Source: Halomonas sp. DQ26W (lineage in GTDB: Bacteria > Pseudomonadota > Gammaproteobacteria > Pseudomonadales > Halomonadaceae). From it: 33,106 nucleotides of DNA. Positions within the stretch are counted from its first letter, which is position 1; every line of letters starts with the position of its first letter. Positions 1-7,649 of the stretch are shown here, in pieces. The stretch lies in assembly GCF_003339685.1 (NCBI RefSeq), contig NZ_QPKI01000029.1, positions 1-33,106 of the forward strand. Direction: 5' to 3'. Below the pieces are notes generated by a model. The model did no database searches and had not been told where the DNA came from. It was given only the letters and a program-made list of their open reading frames with translations. The position numbers were made by a program, and so were the translations under genes.

Positions 1-764
1 TCGGGCACGAGGTGATCGTGTCCTTCCTCGAAGGCGATCCGGATCAGCCGCTGATCACCGGGCGCACCTACCACGCGGTGAACACCCCGCCCTACGCCCT
101 GCCCGAGCACAAGACCCGCACCGTGCTCCGCACCCAGAGCCACAAGGGCGACGGCTTCAACGAACTGCGCTTCGAGGACGAAGCCGAGCGGGAACAGATC
201 TGGCTGCACGCCCAGAAGGACCTGGAGCTGCTGACCAACAACGACCGCACCGAGGAGATCGGCAACGACAGCTTCCTCACCGTGCACAACGACCGCATCG
301 GCGAGGTCCACGCCGACGAGCACCATACCGTGCGCGGCAACCGCCATGGGCAGACCGACGCCAACCAGCACCTTTCGGTTCAGGGCACGCTGCACGTCAA
401 GGCCGGCCAGGCCTGGCTCAGCGAATGCGGCCGCGAACTGCACATCAAGGCCGGCCACAAGGTGGTGCTCGAAGCCGGCAGCGAAATGACGCTCAACGCC
501 GGCGGCAGCTTCCTCAAACTCGACGGCGGCGGCGTGACCCTGGTCGGCCCCAGCGTCAAGATCAACGCCGGTGGCAGCCCCGGTTCGGGCAGCGGCCAGG
601 CCGCCGAGACGCCGCTACTGCCGGGCAGGGCGGTGGCGGAGGTGCATGAGGCTGCCTTCTTCAAGCCTCCCGCCGCGCTGCTCAAGCAGGAGTACGTACT
701 TCATGAAGCGGCCTTGGCGGGCGAAGGCGTTTGCGAAGTCTGCGAAGCCAAGGGAGAGAGCTGA
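1..764 (+). CDS. vgrG: Type VI secretion VgrG spike protein, C-terminal part (5' end outside window)
   Basis: The reading frame is open from the first bases of the window, so the start and the gp27/gp44-like head lie upstream. The visible part begins in the VgrG signature ([16 protein letters not shown], then ITGRTYHA) and continues through the beta-strand repeat region, rich in short H/N/G-containing strands, to a GGS/GSGSG linker. After about residue 195 comes a roughly 55-residue extension ending in a [10 protein letters not shown] tail. VgrG trimers form the puncture tip of the T6SS tube, and C-terminal extensions commonly dock effectors or their adaptors (family knowledge). The stop overlaps the start of the DUF4123 gene by one base (TGATG), so the module is probably co-translated. 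The identification is secure; calling the tail an adaptor/effector dock is inference from gene order. Confidence 0.93.
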   Translation, partial: GHEVIVSFLEGDPDQPLITGRTYHAVNTPPYALPEHKTRTVLRTQSHKGDGFNELRFEDEAEREQIWLHAQKDLELLTNNDRTEEIGNDSFLTVHNDRIGEVHADEHHTVRGNRHGQTDANQHLSVQGTLHVKAGQAWLSECGRELHIKAGHKVVLEAGSEMTLNAGGSFLKLDGGGVTLVGPSVKINAGGSPGSGSGQAAETPLLPGRAVAEVHEAAFFKPPAALLKQEYVLHEAALAGEGVCEVCEAKGES

Positions 765-1318
765 TGGGACAGTCCAACCTGTGGTTGATGATTGATGGCA
801 AGCTCAACCCTCGCGCCTTACCCGCTCTCTATGCGCCGGGAATGGCGGAAGACGTTATCGCAGTACTTCATGGCACCGCCTACGAGCCCATTGCAGCGTC
901 CGGACCCATACTGGCTCGCGTGAATCCCCATAGCGAACTGCAAAGACGATGGGCCGCCAACGAGGCGCCGGCCTATCACGCCTGGCGATTTACCACCGAG
1001 CTGCCTGCCTATGAGCTGGCCGCTTACTGGCGCCGTCGTCTGCTGGTGCGCGGCCCTATGGCTCGGACGCTCTGGCTTCGATATTCCGATGCACGCGTTC
1101 TGGTTCGTGGCATCGAAACAGGAGTCTTCCCCCCCGATTTCTGGCATGGGATTACCAGCCTTCAGTTATCCGCGCTGCAAGCAGAGTGGATACCTTCGCT
1201 TGAAACCAACCCTCGACCGCAGGAATGGGTAGAACCCGAAGCCGATGCGCTGCTCCCCCTGTTCACCTTCGATGAGCGTCAACTCGCCTCGCTTTCACCC
1301 GCGGAGAATGTTGCATGA
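764..1318 (+). CDS. DUF4123 domain protein, T6SS effector adaptor/chaperone
   Basis: This is a 184-residue cytosolic protein with no signal peptide or membrane segment. It starts [18 protein letters not shown] and contains the pattern seen in DUF4123 (Tap/Tec-type) proteins: an N-terminal strand, a central AYHAWRF block, and WLRYSDARVLVRGIE followed by a FWHGI stretch. DUF4123 proteins load a specific effector onto the C-terminal end of a cognate VgrG. The ATG at 764 was chosen over an ATG 33 bases upstream because it overlaps the vgrG stop and gives the expected N-terminus. The 3' end overlaps the next gene by four bases (ATGA). Position between vgrG and a large membrane effector is the canonical order vgrG-adaptor-effector-immunity. 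Confidence 0.85.
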   Translation: MGQSNLWLMIDGKLNPRALPALYAPGMAEDVIAVLHGTAYEPIAASGPILARVNPHSELQRRWAANEAPAYHAWRFTTELPAYELAAYWRRRLLVRGPMARTLWLRYSDARVLVRGIETGVFPPDFWHGITSLQLSALQAEWIPSLETNPRPQEWVEPEADALLPLFTFDERQLASLSPAENVA

Positions 1319-3918
1319 GCGCTGCCCAGTGCCCCCTGCTTGCCGCCATCATCCCTGTCCGTTATGCCATCGGGCGAGAAGGTCTGGAAAGCCCATGCCT
1401 GGCTGGTCTCGAATTGCCCCAGCTCGAAGGCTCGCTGCTGGCAACAGACGACCGGGCACATGGGAAACCTCTGCGCTATGTCGCGCGTCCTCTACGCGAC
1501 GGCTGGTGCTATGTATGGCTCGACAGTCAGCGCCGGCTGATCGAATACCAGGTAGCAGGCGGTAAGCTTGAGGAGACCTCGCGGGGCGGCAACCCCATCA
1601 TGCCGGGGGGCGGCCCTTACCTGTTCCTCCCTTGCGGCCAAGTTGCCGCCATTGCCTGGTCGCCAGTGCCATGGAGCGATGATCACTATGCCGCGGTGCA
1701 GGGCGATAACCAGCGACGCCGGGCGCTTATGCGCGAGTTTACCCCCGCGCAGGCACCACACAGTGGTCCACTCGAGTGGGCTGTCGAGATTCCCGAGCTT
1801 TACGGCATCGCTGACGGTAGCTTTGCCTGGAGCACTGAGCCCCAAGCTTCTTTGGGGCGCTGGGAAATGCTGATGCCGACCCTGACCCAGGCTGAAGTAC
1901 AGGCCGTTGCCATCGTTGACGACCCTTGGGGCGTGGTGATCGAACTCGCGCATTTGCAGCGCCAGGGCCTGGCACTGCGCGAAACGTGGTACGCCAAGGA
2001 GGGCGAAGAGCGAACCCTGGCACAGAACATTCTGGCTCTCGCCAAGCAGAACCGCGAGTTCTGGGCCAAGCTCCCAACCTTGGCCGACCAGCCCAGAATC
2101 GAAGAGGCGGCCAAGCGCTACGATGGCGAGATCGAAGCGCTGGAAGCGCAGCTTGCCGCGGTGACCAGCGACTGGCAGCGCTGGATGGACACCTTCTGGG
2201 CCGAGGGCAGCCCCGATACACTGGCCGCCGCCCAGAGCCACTTCGATCCGTCGCGCCACGATGATCATGACGCCATGGAAACCTTATGGAGCGCTGCTCT
2301 ATTAGGTGCAGTACAAAGCCAGGTTGGCGCCGTCATGGTGGAGCGTATGCTCGACCCTGAACAAGGGCCTACCTTCGATCATGGAAGCCATTCGCTGTGG
2401 GCCGCGCTATTGGGTGTGATGAAGCACCTGCAGATCAGCGATGTGCAGCGCATGCTGACTCTTCCCGATGGCCTGCAGGGGCCCGATTGGGAAACCTGGG
2501 TACACAGCCTGAATCAGCTATCCGCTCAGCTTGGCAGTGGCCTGATGGCGGCGCGTGAAGGCCTGTTCCTGGCCGTTGGCATGACGGTAGGCCCTCTCCT
2601 CAAGGAGCTGGGCGCGGCCTCTGCCCAGCAGACACTGGTCGCCGGCTATTTTGCCGCAGCCCTGGCGCGCAGCAGCCAGACGATCTCTATTGATTCGGTA
2701 CCAGCCCGGCAGATGGTTGACTGGCTCAACGAACCCAGCGCCCGTGTCGCCGGAGCGCCGGCATCGTTACACCAATTGCGCCCCGATTTGCTGAATCATC
2801 TTGAAGGACGCCAGGTAACGATCATGCGTGTGGCTGCCAATGATGCAACGGCGCCAGCGCAAGGAAATCCGCTAACACGTGCTATTAACGACGCGCCACT
2901 TAAGAGCGTGTTGGTACTGCTGAATGGAATCATGCTGTGGAATGGTGGGAAAGAAATTGCAGAAAAAGGTGTAACGATAAGTTCAACAGTGACCTTCAGC
3001 TCTGGCCTAAGTGGAACTGTTGCAGCCACCATAGCGATCTTCCAGCACTTTGCTCAGATCGAAGCCCGAGACCTGCGATTGGCTCAGGGAATGTCGGGTG
3101 CGTGGGAAGCAAAATTTGGTCAGTATCTCTTGCTGAGCCAAGTGACCCACGGAGCGCTAAGCATTACCGCACTATTCGACGTTGTCTATTTTGGCCGCAT
3201 GGCTTGGGAGCACTATGGCCAAGGCGACCTTGACTCCACCGCTATATTGACGGGCATGAGCGCCGCCAGCGCCGGTCAGACGGCGTTGGCGGCCCAGGCT
3301 TTTATTCAGTATCGCCGTGCTCAGGCGGCGCTGAGGACCGGGCAGCTTGTCCAGGCCGCAGGTACGGCTTCACGGGCGGGCAAGCCGGGGCTGATGCTCG
3401 GTCTCACACTCCTGATCGTCGCCGGGGCGGTGAGCCTTTACTACACCCGCGAAAATCCTCTCGAGCAGTGGCTGCGTAATACGCGCTTCGGTACCAGGCC
3501 TGCCGCTTGGGCCGGCGACCTGGAGCAGGAGCTGGATGAGCTATATCGTCTGCTCTATCAGCCCCGGATGAGGTTGGAGCGCAAGGATACATGGAATCAC
3601 CGCCTCAATACGCGCTACACATCTGTCTGGCTCTATGTGGAATTCCCCGCTGCTGAACGCTTCCCAGGCATGTTTACCCTGGAAGCGACCGAAGTGTGGC
3701 GTGCAGGGTTATTGGGCAATGTACGGCAGCAGAACGTCTGGACCGAAAAAGACTTCGAATTGGATATCGGCGGCCGCCATCGGCATGATCGCCCTGTGTA
3801 TCGTCGAGTCTTCCACACCACTCATGAAGGGGAGAACCTGCGCTCGATCTCTGGCACACTCTACTATCGACCGTTTCCAGACCTGACGCTTTCACCCATT
3901 GAACTCGAGATCGGCTAA
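1315..3918 (+). CDS. VasX/BTH_I2691-like T6SS membrane effector
   Basis: This 867-residue protein opens with a globular region (residues about 1-110) containing IIPVRYAIGR, LRYVARPLRDGWCYVW and GPYLFLPCGQV. These resemble the N-terminal domain shared by VasX and the BTH_I2691 family of T6SS effectors. The middle is helical and charged (about 220-290). Hydrophobic stretches follow near residues 415-430, 530-545, 552-576, 603-625 and 692-711, and the protein ends in a soluble beta-rich tail of about 150 residues. Proteins of this family are pore-forming, colicin-like toxins delivered into rival cells, so membrane depolarisation is the likely activity; this is inferred, because no catalytic motif is visible. 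The gene overlaps the DUF4123 gene (ATGA) and is followed four bases later by a DUF6708 gene, consistent with an effector-immunity pair. Confidence 0.82.
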   Translation: MSAAQCPLLAAIIPVRYAIGREGLESPCLAGLELPQLEGSLLATDDRAHGKPLRYVARPLRDGWCYVWLDSQRRLIEYQVAGGKLEETSRGGNPIMPGGGPYLFLPCGQVAAIAWSPVPWSDDHYAAVQGDNQRRRALMREFTPAQAPHSGPLEWAVEIPELYGIADGSFAWSTEPQASLGRWEMLMPTLTQAEVQAVAIVDDPWGVVIELAHLQRQGLALRETWYAKEGEERTLAQNILALAKQNREFWAKLPTLADQPRIEEAAKRYDGEIEALEAQLAAVTSDWQRWMDTFWAEGSPDTLAAAQSHFDPSRHDDHDAMETLWSAALLGAVQSQVGAVMVERMLDPEQGPTFDHGSHSLWAALLGVMKHLQISDVQRMLTLPDGLQGPDWETWVHSLNQLSAQLGSGLMAAREGLFLAVGMTVGPLLKELGAASAQQTLVAGYFAAALARSSQTISIDSVPARQMVDWLNEPSARVAGAPASLHQLRPDLLNHLEGRQVTIMRVAANDATAPAQGNPLTRAINDAPLKSVLVLLNGIMLWNGGKEIAEKGVTISSTVTFSSGLSGTVAATIAIFQHFAQIEARDLRLAQGMSGAWEAKFGQYLLLSQVTHGALSITALFDVVYFGRMAWEHYGQGDLDSTAILTGMSAASAGQTALAAQAFIQYRRAQAALRTGQLVQAAGTASRAGKPGLMLGLTLLIVAGAVSLYYTRENPLEQWLRNTRFGTRPAAWAGDLEQELDELYRLLYQPRMRLERKDTWNHRLNTRYTSVWLYVEFPAAERFPGMFTLEATEVWRAGLLGNVRQQNVWTEKDFELDIGGRHRHDRPVYRRVFHTTHEGENLRSISGTLYYRPFPDLTLSPIELEIG

Positions 3919-3921
3919 GCT

Positions 3922-4917
3922 ATGCAGAGCATCAAGACGTACTTCGCTGACCTTTCCCAGCGGCTCGGCTTGGCCGACGAGCTGATCGTGCTATCGCCCA
4001 AGCACCGGGCCGCCAAACACCCCATGCAGTTAGGCGAGGTGCAGGACCAGACCGAGCACTATTTGGATCTTTCCAGTGGCGCCGAAGAGGGCAAGGGAAT
4101 CTTTACTGGTATATGGGGGCTTCTTACGATTTATACTGCCATATTGATGGCGCCAGCATTGCGCTTGGAAGGCGAGTTGGCCAATTACTTATCAGTTGTT
4201 GGTGGTGCTTTTGGTATTACATTAACTGTTTTCTTGCTGGAAGTTTTTTGGCCATCCTCTTCCCCTATTCGCTTTAACCGCCGTACCCGAGAGGTCTATT
4301 TTCAGGACAAGGACAAGCTTTACCACGTACCTTGGGACGAAGCGGTGGCCTGGATGCAGGAGAGCCGCACGGTGACCCAGTACACCGGCGCCATGACGGA
4401 AACTCCGTTACAGCTGTTGCTGCAGCGTTATGGGAATCCGGAGGAGGTGATTGCCTTGCGCCTCAATTTGCCTATGGGGCGCACCGCGGAAACTCAAGGC
4501 ATGTTCTGGGAATACCTTCGCTGCTATATGGAGGAGGGTCCTTGGTTCGACGAGCAGGGAAATACCGTGAGCGCCTCTAACCGTAAAGAAGTGCTGGAAA
4601 AATATCGGAAAAAGCACAAGACAGCTAAAGTCCATCTTAAATTGAATCGTGACTTGGTTCGGCAAAACATCATGCCGCGAGGACGGATGTGGGCAACCAC
4701 AGTTTTTGAGGTTTTCATGCTCCCTCTTTTTTACATTCGCGACCTGACCGCTAAATATGCCCGGCAGCGCGCGGCCGGCAACCAGTGGCATCCTCTGGTC
4801 AAGGAGCGCTGCCGCCCGGATGGACCCACCACACGGCTCTACGATCTGGAAGTGGCCGAGGGATTGCACGAGGGTGCGGAGATGAGTGCTGCTGAACAAG
4901 CCCCCGTTTCACGCTGA
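3922..4917 (+). CDS. DUF6708-type membrane protein, candidate immunity protein
   Basis: This 331-residue protein has two adjacent hydrophobic segments near residues 60-78 and 90-110. They are followed by a cytosolic-looking domain starting PIRFNRRTREVYF and continuing YHVPWDEAVAWMQ, the hallmark of DUF6708. A further amphipathic stretch lies near residues 268-280. DUF6708 proteins are repeatedly found directly after VasX-like effectors. Immunity is the natural reading because the gene is membrane-bound and sits four bases after the effector stop, but it has not been shown by the sequence itself. The segment encoding the hydrophobic stretches (around 4110-4250) is noticeably AT-richer than the flanks. 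The first 95 bases recur almost identically at 4921, directly after its stop. Confidence 0.7.
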   Translation: MQSIKTYFADLSQRLGLADELIVLSPKHRAAKHPMQLGEVQDQTEHYLDLSSGAEEGKGIFTGIWGLLTIYTAILMAPALRLEGELANYLSVVGGAFGITLTVFLLEVFWPSSSPIRFNRRTREVYFQDKDKLYHVPWDEAVAWMQESRTVTQYTGAMTETPLQLLLQRYGNPEEVIALRLNLPMGRTAETQGMFWEYLRCYMEEGPWFDEQGNTVSASNRKEVLEKYRKKHKTAKVHLKLNRDLVRQNIMPRGRMWATTVFEVFMLPLFYIRDLTAKYARQRAAGNQWHPLVKERCRPDGPTTRLYDLEVAEGLHEGAEMSAAEQAPVSR

Positions 4918-4920
4918 TCC

Positions 4921-5015
4921 ATGCAGAGCATCAAGACCTACTTCGCTGACCTTTCCCAGCGGCTCGGCTTGGCCGAAGAGGTGATCGTGCTATCGGCCAA
5001 GCGACAGGCCGCCAC
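4921..5015 (+). pseudogene. Truncated second copy of the DUF6708 gene
   Basis: Starting three bases after the stop of the full gene, the sequence repeats the first roughly 95 bases of that gene with only a handful of substitutions (MQSIKTYFADLSQRLGLA, then E-E-V in place of D-E-L). Similarity stops abruptly near 5015, after the codons for KRQAAT. The frame stays open to 5223 but encodes nothing like DUF6708, so the remainder of the second copy is missing. This indicates an ancestral tandem array of effector-associated genes in which the distal copy was cut, perhaps by an insertion element. If translated, it would make a roughly 100-residue protein with no membrane segment, unlikely to be functional. 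Confidence 0.72.
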
Positions 5016-5020
5016 CATAT

Positions 5021-5171
5021 GTTCTGGTCAAGTCAGAGCGGAACACATTGTCAAGCCGCAGCTGCCAATTCAATCTCCCTCGGCGTCTGGTAGCCCGGGG
5101 GTGCCGGAACCTGCTGACGGTGCTTGCGGCACCAGCGGTCCAACACACTGCGCTCTACTCCAACACTCTCA
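5021..5171 (-). mobile_element. Possible insertion-sequence remnant (transposase C-terminus and end)
   Basis: On the minus strand a frame ends LDRWCRKHRQQ, then PAPPGYQTPREIELAAAA and a stop at 5051-5053. The GYQTPREIE block resembles the GYxTPxE motif near the C-terminus of IS3/IS481-type transposases. It is followed within about 30 bases by TGTTC...GAACA (5020-5045), which could be part of a terminal repeat. The segment begins where the truncated DUF6708 copy ends and stops at the 3' end of the regulator gene. The match is short and lacks the usual RPH motif, so this remains tentative. Confidence 0.22.
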
Positions 5172-5852
5172 TCATCCCCCGCCCCCAGGCGGCCTGACCC
5201 CACACCCCTTGAGGATCACCTGAGTGAGAAAACGAGTGATCCGCTCCACGTCGGCATCGGAGATCTCAGCCTTGCCGGTGATGCCGAGTACCTGGGCCTC
5301 GAAATCAGCGTAGTGCTGGGTGGCCGACCAGATCAGGAAGATCAGCCATACCGGATCGACCGGGTCCATCAGGCCCCGCTCGGCCCACTGTTCGAAGATC
5401 TTCGCCCTGGCATGCACCCACTCGCGCAGCTCTCCTCGCAGATAGCCCTGGAGGAAGGGTGCCCCGCCGAGGATTTCGGCGGCGAAAAGCCGCGAGCCTT
5501 CAGGGTGGCGGCGAGACAGTTGCATCTTGCTGCGGATGAAGGCTTCCAGCACCTCGGCCGGGGCGTCCTCCACGCTGATATCGTCGAGCAAGGCGTTCCA
5601 GCGCGCCATCATCCGCTCGAGCAGGCGTACGTAGAGACCGCGCTTGTTGCCCATGTAGTAGAGCACATTGGACTTGGGCAGCCCCGCGGCTTCGGCGATG
5701 GCCTGCACGCTGGCACCACGGTAGCCGTACTGGGCGAAGACCCGTTCGGCCGCCGCCAGGATCTCCCGCTCGTTGCGCTCGCGCGTGGCGCCATTGGCGT
5801 CGGCACCGCCGCGGGAGCGGTTCCTTTTTTCTATAGCTGGCAGTTCTGACAT
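5172..5852 (-). CDS. RutR-like TetR family transcriptional regulator of purine/pyrimidine catabolism
   Basis: This is a 226-residue repressor-type protein. The N-terminal TetR helix-turn-helix spans roughly residues 25-75 (EILAAAERVFAQYGYRGAS, then LPKSNVLYYMGNKRGLY). The C-terminal ligand domain resembles RutR/YcdC (FAAEILGGAPFLQGYL, LIFLIWSATQHYADFEAQV). E. coli RutR senses uracil/thymine and controls pyrimidine and purine degradation. Here the gene is divergent from xdhA, and the shared gap contains a near-consensus RutR operator, so it probably represses xdhABC and itself. The start at 5852 (MSELPAIEKRNRSR) was preferred as the more family-like N-terminus, with AGGGG upstream. An in-frame ATG at 5936 with GAGG ten bases upstream is a real alternative adding 28 residues. 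The ligand in this organism is unknown. Confidence 0.85.
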   Translation of the reverse strand: MSELPAIEKRNRSRGGADANGATRERNEREILAAAERVFAQYGYRGASVQAIAEAAGLPKSNVLYYMGNKRGLYVRLLERMMARWNALLDDISVEDAPAEVLEAFIRSKMQLSRRHPEGSRLFAAEILGGAPFLQGYLRGELREWVHARAKIFEQWAERGLMDPVDPVWLIFLIWSATQHYADFEAQVLGITGKAEISDADVERITRFLTQVILKGCGVRPPGGGG

Positions 5853-6091
5853 CGACAGGCCCCTGCCCTTGTTGTGTTTCAGTAAAGCGAAAAGAGTGCC
5901 CCACCCCGGCGTTTCCTGCAAATGGGGGCCACTCATGGCAAGGATACCTCTTTCCTGCGCTCCGCTCCCCCTTCAGACAACGACCGCAGGCAGCGACCGC
6001 CTACAACCCGGAGAAAGAGCCCGGGATTGGCCCAACAAAGCCCGCACCCGGACTTGCAAAGTGCGACATTCTGGCCCATGCTGAAAACATC

Positions 6092-6107
6092 CTGACCAAA
6101 TGGTCAA
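6092..6107. promoter_or_regulatory. RutR-type operator in the regulator/xdhA gap
   Basis: The 16-mer CTGACCAAATGGTCAA has perfect six-base arms TGACCA/TGGTCA around AA. It matches the E. coli RutR consensus TTGACCA-N2-TGGTCAA at 13 of 14 fixed positions. It lies 60 bases before the xdhA start and between two divergent genes, so one bound dimer could control both. Confidence 0.75.
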
Positions 6108-6167
6108 GCATTTGCGACATACGCATCCTCAACCAGGTCAACAAGCGACTCAACAAGAGACACGGCG

Positions 6168-7649
6168 ATGATCGACTTCCTGCTCAACGGGCAGCCACGC
6201 CACTGCGAGGCGACACCCGAAACCAGCGTGCTTGAACTGCTGCGAGAAACCCTTGGCGCCACGGGTACCAAGGAGGGTTGCGCCTCCGGTGACTGCGGCG
6301 CCTGCACCGTCGCCATTGGCGAAAAAGGCCCCGACGGCGAGCTGCGCTACCATAGTGCCAATGCCTGCATCACCCCGGCCCATCAGTTGAATGGACGCCA
6401 TCTGGTCACCGTGGATGGCCTCGCCGATGGCGACAACCTCCATCCCGCCCAGGCCGCCATGGTCGAGTGCCATGGCAGCCAGTGCGGCTTCTGCACCCCG
6501 GGCATCGTCATGTCGCTGTTCACCCTTCACGAGGAACAGCGCCGGCAGGCCGACAGGGCCCTGGCACCGCTGACGCCGCAGCGCCTCGAGGCCGCCCTGG
6601 GAGGCAATCTCTGTCGCTGTACCGGCTACCGCCCGATCCGCGACGCCGCGCTGACCATGAACGAGCACCCGGAGCATCGCCCGCTGTGGATTGACGCCGC
6701 CGCTCCTGAGCCGAAAGCCCAGCACGCCGCTGATGAAAGTCCCTTTGCCCAGCCCACCACGCTCGCCGAATTGACCGAGTGCCTGGCGCGCCACCCCGAG
6801 GCGCGGCTCGTTGCCGGGGCCACCGACCTGTGGCTGGAGAGCACCCAGCGTCTGGTGCGCTTCGAGCGGCTGATCGATGTCACTCGCGTCGCTGAGCTGA
6901 ATGTGATCGAAGAGACCACACTCGAGGATGGCCGTCGCGGCTGGTGGATCGGCGCTGCCGTGACCTATACCCGTATCGAACCGCTGCTCGAGGAACACTT
7001 TGACGCCTTTGCCCACCTGCTCCATCGGCTGGGCTCCTCACAGATTCGCAACCGGGGCACCCTGGGCGGCAACGTAGCCAATGCCTCGCCCATCGGCGAC
7101 ACCCCACCGGTTTTGCTGGCACTGGGCTCGCGTCTGCGTTTGATCGGCCCCGGGGGTGAGCGCGAACTGCCTCTTGACGACTTCTTCCTCGACTACAAGC
7201 GTACCGCCCTGCAGCAGGGTGAAGCGATCCGCGCCGTATTCCTGCCCCACCCCGTCGAGGGGGAAACGCTCAAGGTATGGAAGCTGTCCAAACGGCGTGA
7301 GGACGATATTTCCGCGGTGCTCGGGGCTTTCGCCTGGCGCCTGGAGGATGGAATCCTGCGTGACGTGCGCCTGGCCTTTGGCGGCATGGCCGCCATTCCC
7401 AAGCGTGCTGCCCGGGCCGAAGCGGCGCTCGAGGGCAAGGCGCCCTCATCGGCGGCCTTCCAGGAAGCACGGCTGGCGCTGTCCGAGGATTTCCAGCCCA
7501 TGTCGGATGTGCGTGGCAGCGCCCACTATCGCCAGGTCTCTGCCGCCAACCTGCTCGAACGCCTGCGCCTAGTGCTTATTATTGAAAACCAGGCGCAGGA
7601 CGCCACAGACAGCCCTCGGGAGGTGATGCTCCATGCGTACGCTCACTAA
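6168..7649 (+). CDS. xdhA: Xanthine dehydrogenase small subunit (2Fe-2S and FAD domains)
   Basis: This 493-residue subunit has the bacterial two-subunit XDH architecture. A plant-type [2Fe-2S] ferredoxin domain carries C38, C43 and C46 (CASGDCGAC). A helical second cluster domain has C106/C109 (CGFC) and C149/C151 (CRCTGY). A FAD-binding domain runs from about residue 190 (PTTLAELTECL, RLVAGATDLW, RNRGTLGGNVANASPIGD), followed by the CO-dehydrogenase-flavoprotein-like C-terminus. It passes electrons from the molybdenum subunit to FAD and NAD+ while hypoxanthine and xanthine are oxidised to urate. The ATG at 6168 begins exactly at the conserved MIDFLLNG. No strong ribosome site is visible. The 3' end overlaps xdhB by 17 bases. 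Confidence 0.95.
   Translation: MIDFLLNGQPRHCEATPETSVLELLRETLGATGTKEGCASGDCGACTVAIGEKGPDGELRYHSANACITPAHQLNGRHLVTVDGLADGDNLHPAQAAMVECHGSQCGFCTPGIVMSLFTLHEEQRRQADRALAPLTPQRLEAALGGNLCRCTGYRPIRDAALTMNEHPEHRPLWIDAAAPEPKAQHAADESPFAQPTTLAELTECLARHPEARLVAGATDLWLESTQRLVRFERLIDVTRVAELNVIEETTLEDGRRGWWIGAAVTYTRIEPLLEEHFDAFAHLLHRLGSSQIRNRGTLGGNVANASPIGDTPPVLLALGSRLRLIGPGGERELPLDDFFLDYKRTALQQGEAIRAVFLPHPVEGETLKVWKLSKRREDDISAVLGAFAWRLEDGILRDVRLAFGGMAAIPKRAARAEAALEGKAPSSAAFQEARLALSEDFQPMSDVRGSAHYRQVSAANLLERLRLVLIIENQAQDATDSPREVMLHAYAH

Noticed and set aside
5773..6084. A 103-codon plus-strand frame in the regulator/xdhA gap
   Set aside because: It crosses the regulator's N-terminus on the opposite strand and shows no domain or ribosome site.
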